A DNA stretch of 64,000 bases from Allobosea sp. LC85 (GTDB lineage: Bacteria > Pseudomonadota > Alphaproteobacteria > Rhizobiales > Beijerinckiaceae): positions 1-64,000 of the forward strand of contig NZ_JPKG01000018.1 in assembly GCF_000735605.1 (NCBI RefSeq). Reading direction: 5' to 3'. Below the pieces are notes generated by a model. The model ran no database searches, had not been told where the DNA came from, and saw only the letters and a program-made list of their open reading frames with translations. The first letter of the stretch is position 1, and each line of letters opens with the position of its first letter. Below are positions 36,460 through 44,771 of the stretch, piece by piece. The position numbers and the translations under genes are program-made.

Positions 36460-37866
36460 TTACAGCACGGCACCGGGGTTCAGGATGCCTTGCGGATCGA
36501 GCGTCGCCTTGAGCGTCTTCATCAGCGCGAGCTCGACCGGGTCCTTCACACTCGGCAGTAAATAGCGCTTGAGCCGGCCAATGCCGTGCTCGGCCGAAAT
36601 CGAGCCATGCATCTCGGTGACGATGGCGTGAACGGCGTGATTGACCTCGTCCCAGCGCGCCAGGAAGGCCTCCTTGTCCGCCCCGACCGGCTGACTGACA
36701 TTGAAATGGATATTGCCATCGCCGAGATGGCCGAAGGGCACCGGGCGGCAACCCGGGATCATCGCCTCGACCGTCGCAATGGCGCGAGCCAGGAAATCCG
36801 GCGTTGCGTGCAGCGGCACGGAAATGTCGTGCTTGATCGAGCCCCCCTCGAAACGCTGCACCTCTGACAGCATCTCGCGCAGCTTCCAGAAATCCTTGCG
36901 CTGTTCGAGCGAGCCGGCCAGCACCGCATCGGTGATCAGGCCGTTCTCCAGAGCCTCGCCCAGGAAGGATTCGACAGCTTCGTCGAGACCGGTCGCGCTT
37001 TGGGCCGAAACCTCCATCAGCACATACCAGGGCGACGGTTCCGCAAGCGGGTCACGGGTGCCGGCAGCATGGCGCAGCACGAAATCGAGTCCTGTGCGCG
37101 GCATGAGCTCGAAGGTCGTCAATGTGCCGCCCGCGCCGGCCTTGGCTGCGTTGAGCAGGGCCAGCGCTTCGGCCGGCCCAGGCAGCGCGAGGAAGGCTGT
37201 GGCGCGCGCCGCCGGAAGCGGGAAGAGCTTCAGCACCGCAGCTGTGATGACGCCGAGCGTACCTTCGGCGCCGATGAAGAGGTTCTTCAGATCGTAGCCG
37301 GTATTGTCCTTGCGCAGTTGCCTGAGCCCGTTCCAGATACGGCCGTCGGCCAACACGACCTCGAGCCCCATGCAGAGCTCGCGGGCATTGCCATAGGCGA
37401 TCACGGCGGTGCCGCCGGCATTGGTGGAGAGATTGCCGCCAATGGTGCAGGTGCCTTCCGAGGCGAGCGAGAGCGGGAAGAGCCGTCCGGCGGCTTCAGC
37501 CGCCTCCTGCGCACGCTGGAGTGTGACCCCGGCCTCGACGATCATGGTGTCGCCTTCGGCGTCGACGGCACGAACCTTGTCGAGCCGCTGCAGCGAGAGA
37601 ATGATCTCACGCCCCTCGGTAATTGGGATCTGCCCCCCGACGAGCCCGGTATTGCCGCCCTGCGGCACCAGCATCGTCCCGGTTTCGGCTGCGAGCCTGA
37701 CGATCGCCGCGACCTCCTCGGTCGAGCCCGGCCGGACGACGGCCGTCGCCTTGCCGCGAAACAGATCCCGCCATTCCTTGAGATAGGGCAGCATCGCATC
37801 CGGATCGGCAATGATGTTGCGCGCGCCGACGATGCCGGCCATCCGGTCCAGAACTTGAGCGCTCAT
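36460..37866 (-). CDS. FAD-binding oxidase (D-lactate/2-hydroxyglutarate dehydrogenase type)
   Basis: 468 residues from the ATG at 37866, preceded by GGAG; an upstream extension of the frame is not supported. The FAD-binding half shows V-P-Q-G-G-N-T-G-L-V-G-G, C-T-I-G-G-N-L-S-T-N-A-G-G and L-F-I-G-A-E-G-T-L-G-V-I-T. The C-terminal half has F-G-H-L-G-D-G-N-I-H-F-N and G-S-I-S-A-E-H-G-I-G-R-L-K, whose His residues bind a metal. It resembles human D2HGDH and yeast DLD, which oxidise D-2-hydroxy acids. Unlike GlcD it has no partner subunits here. The substrate is not fixed. An RNA methyltransferase gene lies 13 bases upstream on the same strand. Confidence 0.9.
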   Translation of the reverse strand: MSAQVLDRMAGIVGARNIIADPDAMLPYLKEWRDLFRGKATAVVRPGSTEEVAAIVRLAAETGTMLVPQGGNTGLVGGQIPITEGREIILSLQRLDKVRAVDAEGDTMIVEAGVTLQRAQEAAEAAGRLFPLSLASEGTCTIGGNLSTNAGGTAVIAYGNARELCMGLEVVLADGRIWNGLRQLRKDNTGYDLKNLFIGAEGTLGVITAAVLKLFPLPAARATAFLALPGPAEALALLNAAKAGAGGTLTTFELMPRTGLDFVLRHAAGTRDPLAEPSPWYVLMEVSAQSATGLDEAVESFLGEALENGLITDAVLAGSLEQRKDFWKLREMLSEVQRFEGGSIKHDISVPLHATPDFLARAIATVEAMIPGCRPVPFGHLGDGNIHFNVSQPVGADKEAFLARWDEVNHAVHAIVTEMHGSISAEHGIGRLKRYLLPSVKDPVELALMKTLKATLDPQGILNPGAVL

Positions 37867-37879
37867 AGGGTCTCCGGGG

Positions 37880-39133
37880 TCAATTCTTGCCTGAGCGCCG
37901 AAACCGGGCGACCAGTTCGATGTGAGCGGAATACCGGAACTGGTCGACCGGCGTGACACCTTCCAGCGCATATCCGCCCGCGACCAGAAGCGCCGCGTCG
38001 CGCGCGAAGCTACCGGCATCGCAGGAGACATAGACGACGGTCGCGACCTTCGACGCCGCCAACCGCTTCACCTGTGCCTCCGCCCCGGCGCGAGGGGGAT
38101 CAAGCACCACCGCATCGAAGCCGTTCAGCTCGGACTCCAGCAGAGGCCGGCGAAAGAGATCGCGCTGCTCGCCTGTGATGGGCTTCAGCCCCTGCGTTGC
38201 ACTCGCTGCCCTGAGCAGAGCCTGCATGGCGGCCTTGTCGCTCTCCAGCGCATGAACCTGAGCCTTCTCGGCCAGCCGGAAGGTGAACGGTCCGCATCCC
38301 GCGAAAAGATCCGCGAAACGCTTCGCCTTGGGCAGGGCATCGACGACGAGCGCGGCGAGACGCTCCTCGCCTTCCGCCGTCGCCTGGAGAAAGCCGCCGG
38401 GACCGGGCGCAACATAGGCTCGTCCCATTCCCTGCAAGGGCGGGCGGCGCTCGACGATGACATCCCCATGCATGGCAAGCCGGGCAAGATCGAGCCGTTC
38501 GGCCACCTGCGTCAGGGTCAGACGCAACTTGTCTCCGGCGGGGCCGTGGCCACGAATATCGACATCGAGCCCCGCCTCGGAGGCTGTTACCTGCAGGTCC
38601 AGCGGCTTGCTCGAACTCCCCAACCGGTTGGCGAGCAGTTGCGCGACGGCAGGAGCGCGCGCAAGGCTGGGAGCCAGCACCGGACAGGCCTCGACAGCAA
38701 TGAGGTCATGGCTACGGGCCATCATGAAGCCGACCATCATGCCCGCGCCTTCGCGCCGGGCGTGGAAGGTCACACGGCGCCGGCCCACTCCATGCGCATC
38801 GACCGTCTCTGCCACAGGCGCATCGATCCCGACGCGGGCGAGCGCGGTCACGACCTGCTGCCGCTTCCAGTCCTGATAGAGTGCCGGAGGCATGTGCTGC
38901 GCCGCGCAGCCACCGCAGCGGGTGAAGAGCGGGCAGATCGCCGCCACCCGCGATTCAACAGGCGCCAGGATCTCGACGAGCTGCGCGCGGTCGCCATCGC
39001 GAACCACCCGCACCGTCTCCCCGGGCAGAGCATAGGGCACAAAGACCACCCCTTGGGAGGTCTCGGCAATGCCGTCGCCGCGCTGCCCGAGATGCGCGAT
39101 CGTGAGGGTTTCGTTCATGGCGAGAATGGACAT
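37880..39133 (-). CDS. Class I RNA 5-methyluridine methyltransferase (RlmD/RumA-TrmA type)
   Basis: 417 residues. A TRAM domain comes first, then an iron-sulfur motif C-P-L-F-T-R-C-G-G-C-A-A-Q with a further Cys near residue 155 (E-A-C-P-V-L). The SAM domain has D-L-F-A-G-C-G-P-F-T-F, V-V-L-D-P-P-R-A-G and the nucleophile motif Y-V-S-C-D-A-G-S-F-A-R-D, and it ends with the catalytic-base region H-I-E-L-V-A-R-F. It methylates a uridine C5 in rRNA or tRNA; which one cannot be told. The start at 39133 or 39118 is uncertain, as neither has a clear Shine-Dalgarno. Confidence 0.92.
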   Translation of the reverse strand: MSILAMNETLTIAHLGQRGDGIAETSQGVVFVPYALPGETVRVVRDGDRAQLVEILAPVESRVAAICPLFTRCGGCAAQHMPPALYQDWKRQQVVTALARVGIDAPVAETVDAHGVGRRRVTFHARREGAGMMVGFMMARSHDLIAVEACPVLAPSLARAPAVAQLLANRLGSSSKPLDLQVTASEAGLDVDIRGHGPAGDKLRLTLTQVAERLDLARLAMHGDVIVERRPPLQGMGRAYVAPGPGGFLQATAEGEERLAALVVDALPKAKRFADLFAGCGPFTFRLAEKAQVHALESDKAAMQALLRAASATQGLKPITGEQRDLFRRPLLESELNGFDAVVLDPPRAGAEAQVKRLAASKVATVVYVSCDAGSFARDAALLVAGGYALEGVTPVDQFRYSAHIELVARFRRSGKN

Positions 39134-39325
39134 GCGGACTTACGTTTGTGACCTTCGGTTTAGGTTCGCCTATCAGGTTGAACCGAAAGAGGGAAATCCG
39201 GTCGCCCGATCCGCGCAATTCGAAAAATTCTTCCCGTGAAACGAGAAGAAAATTCTCTATCCTGACGTTGCAGCGTTGCTCCGGCCCGGCCGGAGACCAG
39301 TCTGGGCCCGAGGAGTGATTTCATC

Positions 39326-40372
39326 ATGACGATCCGCAACGGTGTCATCGAGGCCATCGGCAATACGCCCCTGATCAAGCTCAAGCGTGCCTCGGAGACG
39401 ACCGGTTGCACGATCCTTGGGAAGGCCGAGTTCATGAACCCGGGACAGTCCGTCAAGGACCGCGCCGCGCTCGCGATCATACGCGATGCCGAAGCGCGCG
39501 GCCTCCTGAAACAGGGCGGCGTGATCGTCGAAGGCACAGCCGGCAATACCGGCATCGGGCTTGCCCTCGTCGGCAATGCATTGGGATACCGCTCGGTGAT
39601 CGTGATCCCCGATACGCAGTCGCAGGAAAAGAAGGACATGTTGCGGCTTGCCGGCGCGACGCTGGTCGAGGTGCCCGCGGTCGGCTACGCCAACCCGAAC
39701 AATTACGTAAAGGTCTCAGGCCGTCTCGCCGAGGAACTCGCGAAGAGCGAGCCAAACGGCGCGATCTGGGCCAACCAGTTCGACAATGTCGCCAATCGGC
39801 AAGGCCATTTCGAGACAACTGGCCCGGAGATCTGGCGACAGACCGAAGGCAAGGTCGATGGCTTCATTTGCGCGGTCGGCACCGGCGGCACGCTCGCAGG
39901 CGCCGCGATCGCGCTGAAGGGTTTCAACCCGAAGATCCGCATCGGCCTTGCCGATCCGATGGGTGCGGCCCTGCATTCCTGGTTCACAACCGGCGAACTC
40001 AAGGCGGAAGGCTCCTCGATCACCGAGGGCATCGGTCAGGGCCGGATCACCCGGAATATCGAGGGCGCTCCGATCGACGTCTCCTTCCAGATTCCCGACG
40101 AGGAGGCGATCCCTCTCGTCTTCGAGCTACTGGAACATGAAGGCCTTTGCCTCGGCGGCTCTTCCGGCATCAATGTCGCCGGCGCGATCAGGCTGGCGAA
40201 GGAGATGGGTCCCGGCCACACCATTGTGACCATCCTCGCTGATTACGGCACGCGCTATCAGTCAAAACTGTTCAATCCGGAGTTCCTGCGCTCGAAGGGC
40301 CTGCCCGTTCCGGGCTGGCTGACGCGCGGCAGCGAGGGCCTGAAGGACGTGATGGGCCGCGTGATGGCGTGA
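39326..40372 (+). CDS. cysK: Cysteine synthase (O-acetylserine sulfhydrylase)
   Basis: 348 residues; GGAG lies 11 bases before the ATG. PLP fold-type II enzyme making cysteine from O-acetylserine and sulfide. Motifs: G-N-T-P-L-I-K-L, then N-P-G-Q-S-V-K-D-R-A-A with the PLP Lys, then G-T-A-G-N-T-G-I-G-L-A (T-x-G-N-T substrate loop) and G-T-G-G-T-L-A-G (phosphate loop). Compared with classical CysK the C-terminal tail is about 30 residues longer (R-S-K-G-L-P...G-R-V-M-A), as in the alphaproteobacterial subgroup annotated cysteine synthase A. An ASCH-like gene follows 4 bases after the stop. Confidence 0.93.
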   Translation: MTIRNGVIEAIGNTPLIKLKRASETTGCTILGKAEFMNPGQSVKDRAALAIIRDAEARGLLKQGGVIVEGTAGNTGIGLALVGNALGYRSVIVIPDTQSQEKKDMLRLAGATLVEVPAVGYANPNNYVKVSGRLAEELAKSEPNGAIWANQFDNVANRQGHFETTGPEIWRQTEGKVDGFICAVGTGGTLAGAAIALKGFNPKIRIGLADPMGAALHSWFTTGELKAEGSSITEGIGQGRITRNIEGAPIDVSFQIPDEEAIPLVFELLEHEGLCLGGSSGINVAGAIRLAKEMGPGHTIVTILADYGTRYQSKLFNPEFLRSKGLPVPGWLTRGSEGLKDVMGRVMA

Positions 40373-40376
40373 CACC

Positions 40377-40946
40377 ATGCTGCTGAACCGCCCGACACTG
40401 GACGGCATCGCGGCCGGACGCATCACGCTTGTGTTCCGCCGCTGGCGCCGACCCAGCGTCAGGGCTGGCGGCACGCTCCTGACGAGCATCGGCCTGCTGG
40501 CGATCGAGGACGTCGAGCCAGTCGCGGAGATCGGCGAAGACGAAGCAAAGGCGGCCGGATACGGTTCGCAAGAGCGCTTGCTTGCCGAGCTCGCCGAACG
40601 GCAAGGGCAACTCTACCGTGTCCGACTGCGTCTTTCCGGTCCGGACCCACGTATTGCCTTGGGCGCGACAGCGGAGTTGGAAAAACTCGACCTTGCTGTA
40701 CTCTCGCGGCGGCTCAAGCGACTTGACTCAACCAAGCCCTGGACGATCGAAACGCTGTCGATGATCGCCGCAAACCCGGGCCGGCGCGCTCGCGATCTTG
40801 CCGCACGGCTCGGGCGCGAGCGCCTGTCATTCAAGCAGCATGTGCGCAAGCTCAAGAAACTGGGCCTGGCCGAAAGCCTCGCGACGGGCTACCGCCTGTC
40901 GCCGCGAGGCGACGCCCTGCTCCGGCTCATGACCAGCAGCCAGTGA
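40377..40946 (+). CDS. ASCH-like domain plus winged-helix protein, coupled to cysK
   Basis: 189 residues, starting 4 bases after the cysteine synthase stop. The first about 95 residues fit an ASCH/PUA-like barrel (L-L-N-R-P-T-L-D-G-I-A-A-G-R-I-T-L-V-F-R-R-W, then L-A-I-E-D-V-E-P-V), a fold that binds RNA or modified bases. Residues 110-185 look like a winged helix (A-R-D-L-A-A-R-L-G-R-E-R-L-S-F-K-Q-H-V-R-K-L-K-K-L-G-L-A-E-S). The pairing suggests a nucleic-acid-binding regulator or processing protein. Function and target are unknown. Both domain calls are by eye. Confidence 0.65.
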   Translation: MLLNRPTLDGIAAGRITLVFRRWRRPSVRAGGTLLTSIGLLAIEDVEPVAEIGEDEAKAAGYGSQERLLAELAERQGQLYRVRLRLSGPDPRIALGATAELEKLDLAVLSRRLKRLDSTKPWTIETLSMIAANPGRRARDLAARLGRERLSFKQHVRKLKKLGLAESLATGYRLSPRGDALLRLMTSSQ

Positions 40947-40949
40947 CGT

Positions 40950-41939
40950 TCAGAGCCATTTCTTCCAGCGGAAGAACAGATACGGCAGGATCGCCGCAAC
41001 GATCATCATGCCGAGGGACATCGGGTAGCCGTAGTCCCATTTCAATTCCGGCATCTTCTCGAAGTTCATGCCGTAGATCGACGCGATCAGGGTGGGCGGC
41101 ATCAGCACCACCGCGACGACCGAAAACAGCTTGATGATCTTGTTCTGCTCGAGACCAACGAGGCCGAGCGTGGCGTTCAGCATGAACTGCAGCTTGCTCG
41201 AGAGGAAGGTCGCGTGCTCCTCGATGGCCTGGACGTCGCGGATCGAGGTGCGCCACTCCGGCGAAAAACCGCTCGCCGCCTTCTTCGGCCGCTTGAAATT
41301 GGCAGAGAGGAAGAGCAGCACGCGCTCGACCGAGACCATGCTCTCGCGCACATTCGAGATGATATGCTCGTATTGGCCGATCTTCCGCAGGACACCCTGA
41401 TAGGCGCTGTTTTGTTCGACATCGGCGCTCTTGCCCTCGAAGATGCTCCGGGACGCAGTGTCGACCTTGTCACCGACCCCACGCAGAACCTCCGCCGCGC
41501 GATCGACGATCGCCTCGATCAGCCCCTCGATCACAGCGGCTGGCTCGACGCCACAACCGCCCGGCTTGGTGACGCGATTGAGGAAGATGCCGAAGGCGCC
41601 CGGCTCGTCGTAACGCACGGTAACGAGCGCCGCCTCCGTCAGGATGAAGGTGACATCGGCCAGTTTCGGCACATTGGTGTCCGACTGGCAGATGATTCGC
41701 GCAGTCATGTAATGCGCGCCGTTCTCGGTGTAGATGATCTCGGATGGTTCGAGATCATGCATCTCCTCACGAGTCGGAATCGAGATACCGAGATGGTCCT
41801 CGACCTTGCGATCATCGACCTTGGTCGGGTTCATCAGGTCGATCCAGACCGACCCCGCCGGAATCGGTTCGTCATCCGCAATCGTCCGGTGAATGAGCTT
41901 GTCGCCGGTTTCAGTGCAGACGCCGTGGATCAGGAGCAT
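40950..41939 (-). CDS. corA: Magnesium/cobalt transporter CorA
   Basis: 329 residues. A large cytoplasmic N-terminal alpha/beta funnel domain is followed by the long stalk helix and two C-terminal membrane helices. The invariant pore motif G-M-N is present in S-I-Y-G-M-N-F-E-K-M-P-E, between TM1 (V-V-A-V-V-L-M-P-P-T-L-I-A) and TM2 (G-M-M-I-V-A-A-I-L-P-Y-L-F-F), ending in basic R-W-K-K-W-L. It forms a homopentameric Mg2+ channel in the inner membrane. It converges on the ASCH-like gene with only 3 bases between stop codons. Confidence 0.95.
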   Translation of the reverse strand: MLLIHGVCTETGDKLIHRTIADDEPIPAGSVWIDLMNPTKVDDRKVEDHLGISIPTREEMHDLEPSEIIYTENGAHYMTARIICQSDTNVPKLADVTFILTEAALVTVRYDEPGAFGIFLNRVTKPGGCGVEPAAVIEGLIEAIVDRAAEVLRGVGDKVDTASRSIFEGKSADVEQNSAYQGVLRKIGQYEHIISNVRESMVSVERVLLFLSANFKRPKKAASGFSPEWRTSIRDVQAIEEHATFLSSKLQFMLNATLGLVGLEQNKIIKLFSVVAVVLMPPTLIASIYGMNFEKMPELKWDYGYPMSLGMMIVAAILPYLFFRWKKWL

Positions 41940-42028
41940 GGCAGACGACTTTCAGCAGCAGGAACAGCCCGGAATGCTGCGCTGCAGAAACTCCAAGCCG
42001 CCAACGATGTCAAACCGATGACGCGCCT

Positions 42029-42141
42029 AGAGCATGCTGCGAAAAAGTGGCAACGGTTTTTCGCAAAAAGCATGCTCTAAACTATGAGAGTCGATCACAT
42101 TCGCTGCGTTTGGACGAAAATCGTCCAAACGCAGCGTGATC
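42029..42141 (+). repeat. Two-hairpin intergenic repeat, family 3 copy b
   Basis: 113-base second copy of the element at 26073-26183, same orientation. Palindrome one is AGAGCATGCT...AGCATGCTCT with the core GCGAAAAAGTGGCAACGG-TTTTTCGC. Palindrome two is GATCAC...GTGATC around CTGCGTTTGGACG/CGTCCAAACGCAG. Compared with copy a, GGTTTGACG/CGTCCAACC has become GTTTGGACG/CGTCCAAAC, so pairing is kept. It lies upstream of corA and downstream of the SDR gene. Confidence 0.85.
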
Positions 42142-42152
42142 TTGTGGCGCGC

Positions 42153-43013
42153 TCACACTCCGCCCTTCACACCGGCCGGTGGCTTGCTGTCGGTGGGCAC
42201 GAAGAAGTCCGGCATCAACGGCACTGACGGGTCGACGCGGTAATCCGAGAAGTCGGTGATGCCTTCGCCGGCCATGAAGCTGTCGTCGATCAGGAAATTG
42301 CCGGAGAACTGCCGCGACGACTTCAGGAAGATCATATGCGCGGCATCGGCCAGGATCTCGGGTGTGCGGCTCGCCTGCACCATCTTGTCGCCGCCGAGCA
42401 GATTCTGGACGGCCGCGGTCGCGATGGTTGTGCGAGGCCAGAGCGCGTTGACCGCGATGCCCTTCGGGGCGAGTTCACCGGCCAGGCCCAGCACGCACAG
42501 GCTCATGCCGTATTTCGCGATGGAATAGGCGAGGTGCGGCGCGAACCAGTGCGTCTTCATGTCGAGCGGCGGCGAGAGCATCAGGATATGCGGGTTCTCC
42601 GCCTTTTCCAGATGCGGGATCGCGTATTTCGAGACCATGAAGGTGCCGCGCGTGTTGATCTGGTGCATCAGATCGAAGCGCTTCATGTCGGTCATCTGCG
42701 TGTTGGTCAGATTGATCGCGCTGGCATTGTTCACCACGATGTCGATGCCGCCGAACGTGGCGACGGTCTTCGCAATCGCGTCTACGACACCGGCCTCATC
42801 GCGAACGTCGACCATCAGCGGCAGGCATTTTCCGCCGGCGGCCTCGATCTCGGCGGCAGCGGTGTGGATCGTGCCCGGCAGCTTCGGATGCGGCTCGGCC
42901 GTCTTCGCGGCGATGGTGACATTGGCGCCATCGCGCGCCGCCTTGAGCGCGATCGCGAGCCCGATGCCGCGAGAGCCGCCGGTGATGAAGAGCGTCTTGT
43001 TCTTGAGCGACAT
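42153..43013 (-). CDS. SDR-family oxidoreductase (HSDL2-like)
   Basis: 286 residues from the ATG at 43013, preceded by GAGGGAGAG; a start six codons earlier is less likely. The Rossmann motif T-G-G-S-R-G-I-G-L-A-I-A-L-K, the N-N-A-S-A-I-N-L motif and the active site Y-S-I-A-K-Y-G-M are present. The active-site Ser region reads L-S-P-P-L-D-M, as in the HSDL2 subgroup of hydroxysteroid-dehydrogenase-like proteins, which may be linked to fatty-acid metabolism. It is preceded by another SDR gene whose stop lies 15 bases upstream of this start, so the two are likely co-transcribed. Confidence 0.88.
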   Translation of the reverse strand: MSLKNKTLFITGGSRGIGLAIALKAARDGANVTIAAKTAEPHPKLPGTIHTAAAEIEAAGGKCLPLMVDVRDEAGVVDAIAKTVATFGGIDIVVNNASAINLTNTQMTDMKRFDLMHQINTRGTFMVSKYAIPHLEKAENPHILMLSPPLDMKTHWFAPHLAYSIAKYGMSLCVLGLAGELAPKGIAVNALWPRTTIATAAVQNLLGGDKMVQASRTPEILADAAHMIFLKSSRQFSGNFLIDDSFMAGEGITDFSDYRVDPSVPLMPDFFVPTDSKPPAGVKGGV

Positions 43014-43027
43014 GGTCTCTCTCCCTC

Positions 43028-43891
43028 TCAATCTGGAATGGTGAAACGGGCCGGCTGAGTGCCGTCCTGATCGGTAAAGCCATAGGCTCGCGCGAGATCG
43101 GCGACATGCAGCACGGTTCCGGCGTGGCGGCCGACATCGGGATCAGCGGCGAGCGCGGCGACGGCCCGACCGGCATAGAGCGGCGTCTCCGTCGTCTGCG
43201 CCGCCATGCCGGCATCCTGCACGCGCTCGGTCAGGACATGGCCGGGCGAGAGGCCGAGCGCGGTGACGCCGTAGGGCCTGAGCTCCTGCGCCATGGCAAA
43301 GGTCAGCCGGTTCATCGCCGCCTTGGCGAGATCGTAGACGACATCGCCGAGATAGCCTGCGCCGGTATCGAAGCCCACGGTGACGATCAGGCCCTTGCGC
43401 ATCTGCACCATGGCCGGCGCGACGGCCTTCGCCAGCAGGAGCTGTGCATAGACACCGCTCTCGAAGCCCTGGCCCAAACGTGCAGCAGGGCGGCGCCAGA
43501 ACGGCGTGCCGAAGGCCGATCCGTCGGGATATCTCTCGCCGTCATAGCCCTCGTTGCCGCCCCAGACGGCATCGACGACGCAATCGAGCCGGCCGAAGCG
43601 CCGCAGAGCCCAGGAGACGAGCTGATCGACCTCGCGCTCCTGCGTATGGTCGCAGCGGTAGGGGTGCCCCTTGCCGCCCGCGGCCTCGACATCGCGCGCC
43701 GTGTCTTCAAAAGTCTCCGGCCGCTGGTCCGTGCGGGGGCCGGCCTCGCTCGAGCGGCCGGTGACGATGACGATTGCCCCTGCGTCACCCAGCGCCCGCG
43801 CGATACCTCGCCCCAGGCCGCGCGAGGCTCCCGCAACGAGGCAGATGCGGTTGGCGAGCGGGCCTGCCGCAAGGTCGGCGCCGGTCACCAC
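43028..43891 (-). CDS. SDR-family oxidoreductase (DHRS1-like)
   Basis: 287 residues with a GTG start at 43891 (a second GTG follows directly). Rossmann motif A-G-A-S-R-G-L-G-R-G-I-A-R-A-L, then V-D-A-V-W-G-G-N-E-G in place of the usual N-N-A-G, and active-site Y-D-L-A-K-A-A-M-N-R-L. The altered N-N-A-G motif with Trp and an insertion is characteristic of DHRS1-type members. It is NAD(P)-dependent; the substrate is unknown. It is the first of two adjacent SDR genes and diverges from a methyltransferase gene over 74 bases. Confidence 0.87.
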   Translation of the reverse strand: MVTGADLAAGPLANRICLVAGASRGLGRGIARALGDAGAIVIVTGRSSEAGPRTDQRPETFEDTARDVEAAGGKGHPYRCDHTQEREVDQLVSWALRRFGRLDCVVDAVWGGNEGYDGERYPDGSAFGTPFWRRPAARLGQGFESGVYAQLLLAKAVAPAMVQMRKGLIVTVGFDTGAGYLGDVVYDLAKAAMNRLTFAMAQELRPYGVTALGLSPGHVLTERVQDAGMAAQTTETPLYAGRAVAALAADPDVGRHAGTVLHVADLARAYGFTDQDGTQPARFTIPD

Positions 43892-43965
43892 CGGAGCGGC
43901 AATTCCGCTGGCGCAAGGGCCGGCAATCCTCTAGACGAACCGTCCCCCAAATCAGGAGAGCGAGG

Positions 43966-44754
43966 ATGGACAGCGCAGACGTCGCCGCCTGCTGGGAGGC
44001 CAATGCCGAAACCTGGACGCGCCACGCGCGCGCCGGCTACGACCTGTACAGGGACGCCCTGAACACGCCCACCTTCATGGCGAACCTGCCCTTCGTCGCC
44101 GGGCTCGAGGGCCTCGATATCGGCTGCGGCGAAGGCGCCAATACGCGCCGGATTGCCCAGGCTGGTGCCCGGATGACCGGCATCGATATCGCGCCGACCT
44201 TCATTCGGCATGCACAGGAGGCGGAAGCGGCCGCACCACTCGGCATCTCCTACCAACTCGCCGACGGCATGGATCTGCCCTTCGCCGATGGGAGTTTCGA
44301 TTTCGCGACCGCCTTCATGTCCCTGATGGACATGCCTCGGCAGGATCGCGTCCTGGCCGAAGCCGAACGCGTCCTGCGACCCGGCGGCTTCCTGCAATTC
44401 TCGATCCTGCACCCTTGCTTCGCCACGCCGTTCCGCCGGGTTCTGCGCGACGAGAACAAGACCGTGCTCGGGATCGAGGTGCGCGAGTATTTCCGCGCCA
44501 CCAATGGCGAGATCGAGACCTGGCGCTTCGGGGCTGCGCCCGAGCATGAGAAGGCCAAGGTCGAGCCGTTCAGGGTGCCGCGCTTCCACCACACGCTGAG
44601 CGAGTGGGTCAATCTCCTCATCACGACGGGCTTCACCATCGAGCATATGCACGAGCCGACGATCGACGCGGAAACCGCGGTGCGCGAACCCTATCTCGCG
44701 GATACGCGCGTCGCGCCGCTGTTCCTGCACATGCGCGTGCGCAAGGCCGGCTGA
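43966..44754 (+). CDS. Class I SAM-dependent methyltransferase
   Basis: 262 residues from the ATG at 43966 with AGGAGAG upstream; the longer open frame before it is antisense to the SDR gene. The SAM-binding motif I G-L-D-I-G-C-G-E-G-A-N, motif II acidic end G-I-D-I-A-P, and L-P-F-A-D-G-S-F-D-F-A-T-A-F-M-S-L-M-D define a UbiE-like methyltransferase_11 domain. The C-terminal 90 residues (F-H-H-T-L-S-E-W-V-N-L-L-I) probably form a substrate cap. The substrate is unknown. Confidence 0.88.
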   Translation: MDSADVAACWEANAETWTRHARAGYDLYRDALNTPTFMANLPFVAGLEGLDIGCGEGANTRRIAQAGARMTGIDIAPTFIRHAQEAEAAAPLGISYQLADGMDLPFADGSFDFATAFMSLMDMPRQDRVLAEAERVLRPGGFLQFSILHPCFATPFRRVLRDENKTVLGIEVREYFRATNGEIETWRFGAAPEHEKAKVEPFRVPRFHHTLSEWVNLLITTGFTIEHMHEPTIDAETAVREPYLADTRVAPLFLHMRVRKAG

Positions 44755-44771
44755 GGCGCAGAGCGCCCCGT

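Noticed and set aside
26073-42141. CRISPR array from dispersed palindromic repeats
   Set aside because: The copies are kilobases apart, differ in orientation and length, have no regular spacers, and no cas genes are present.
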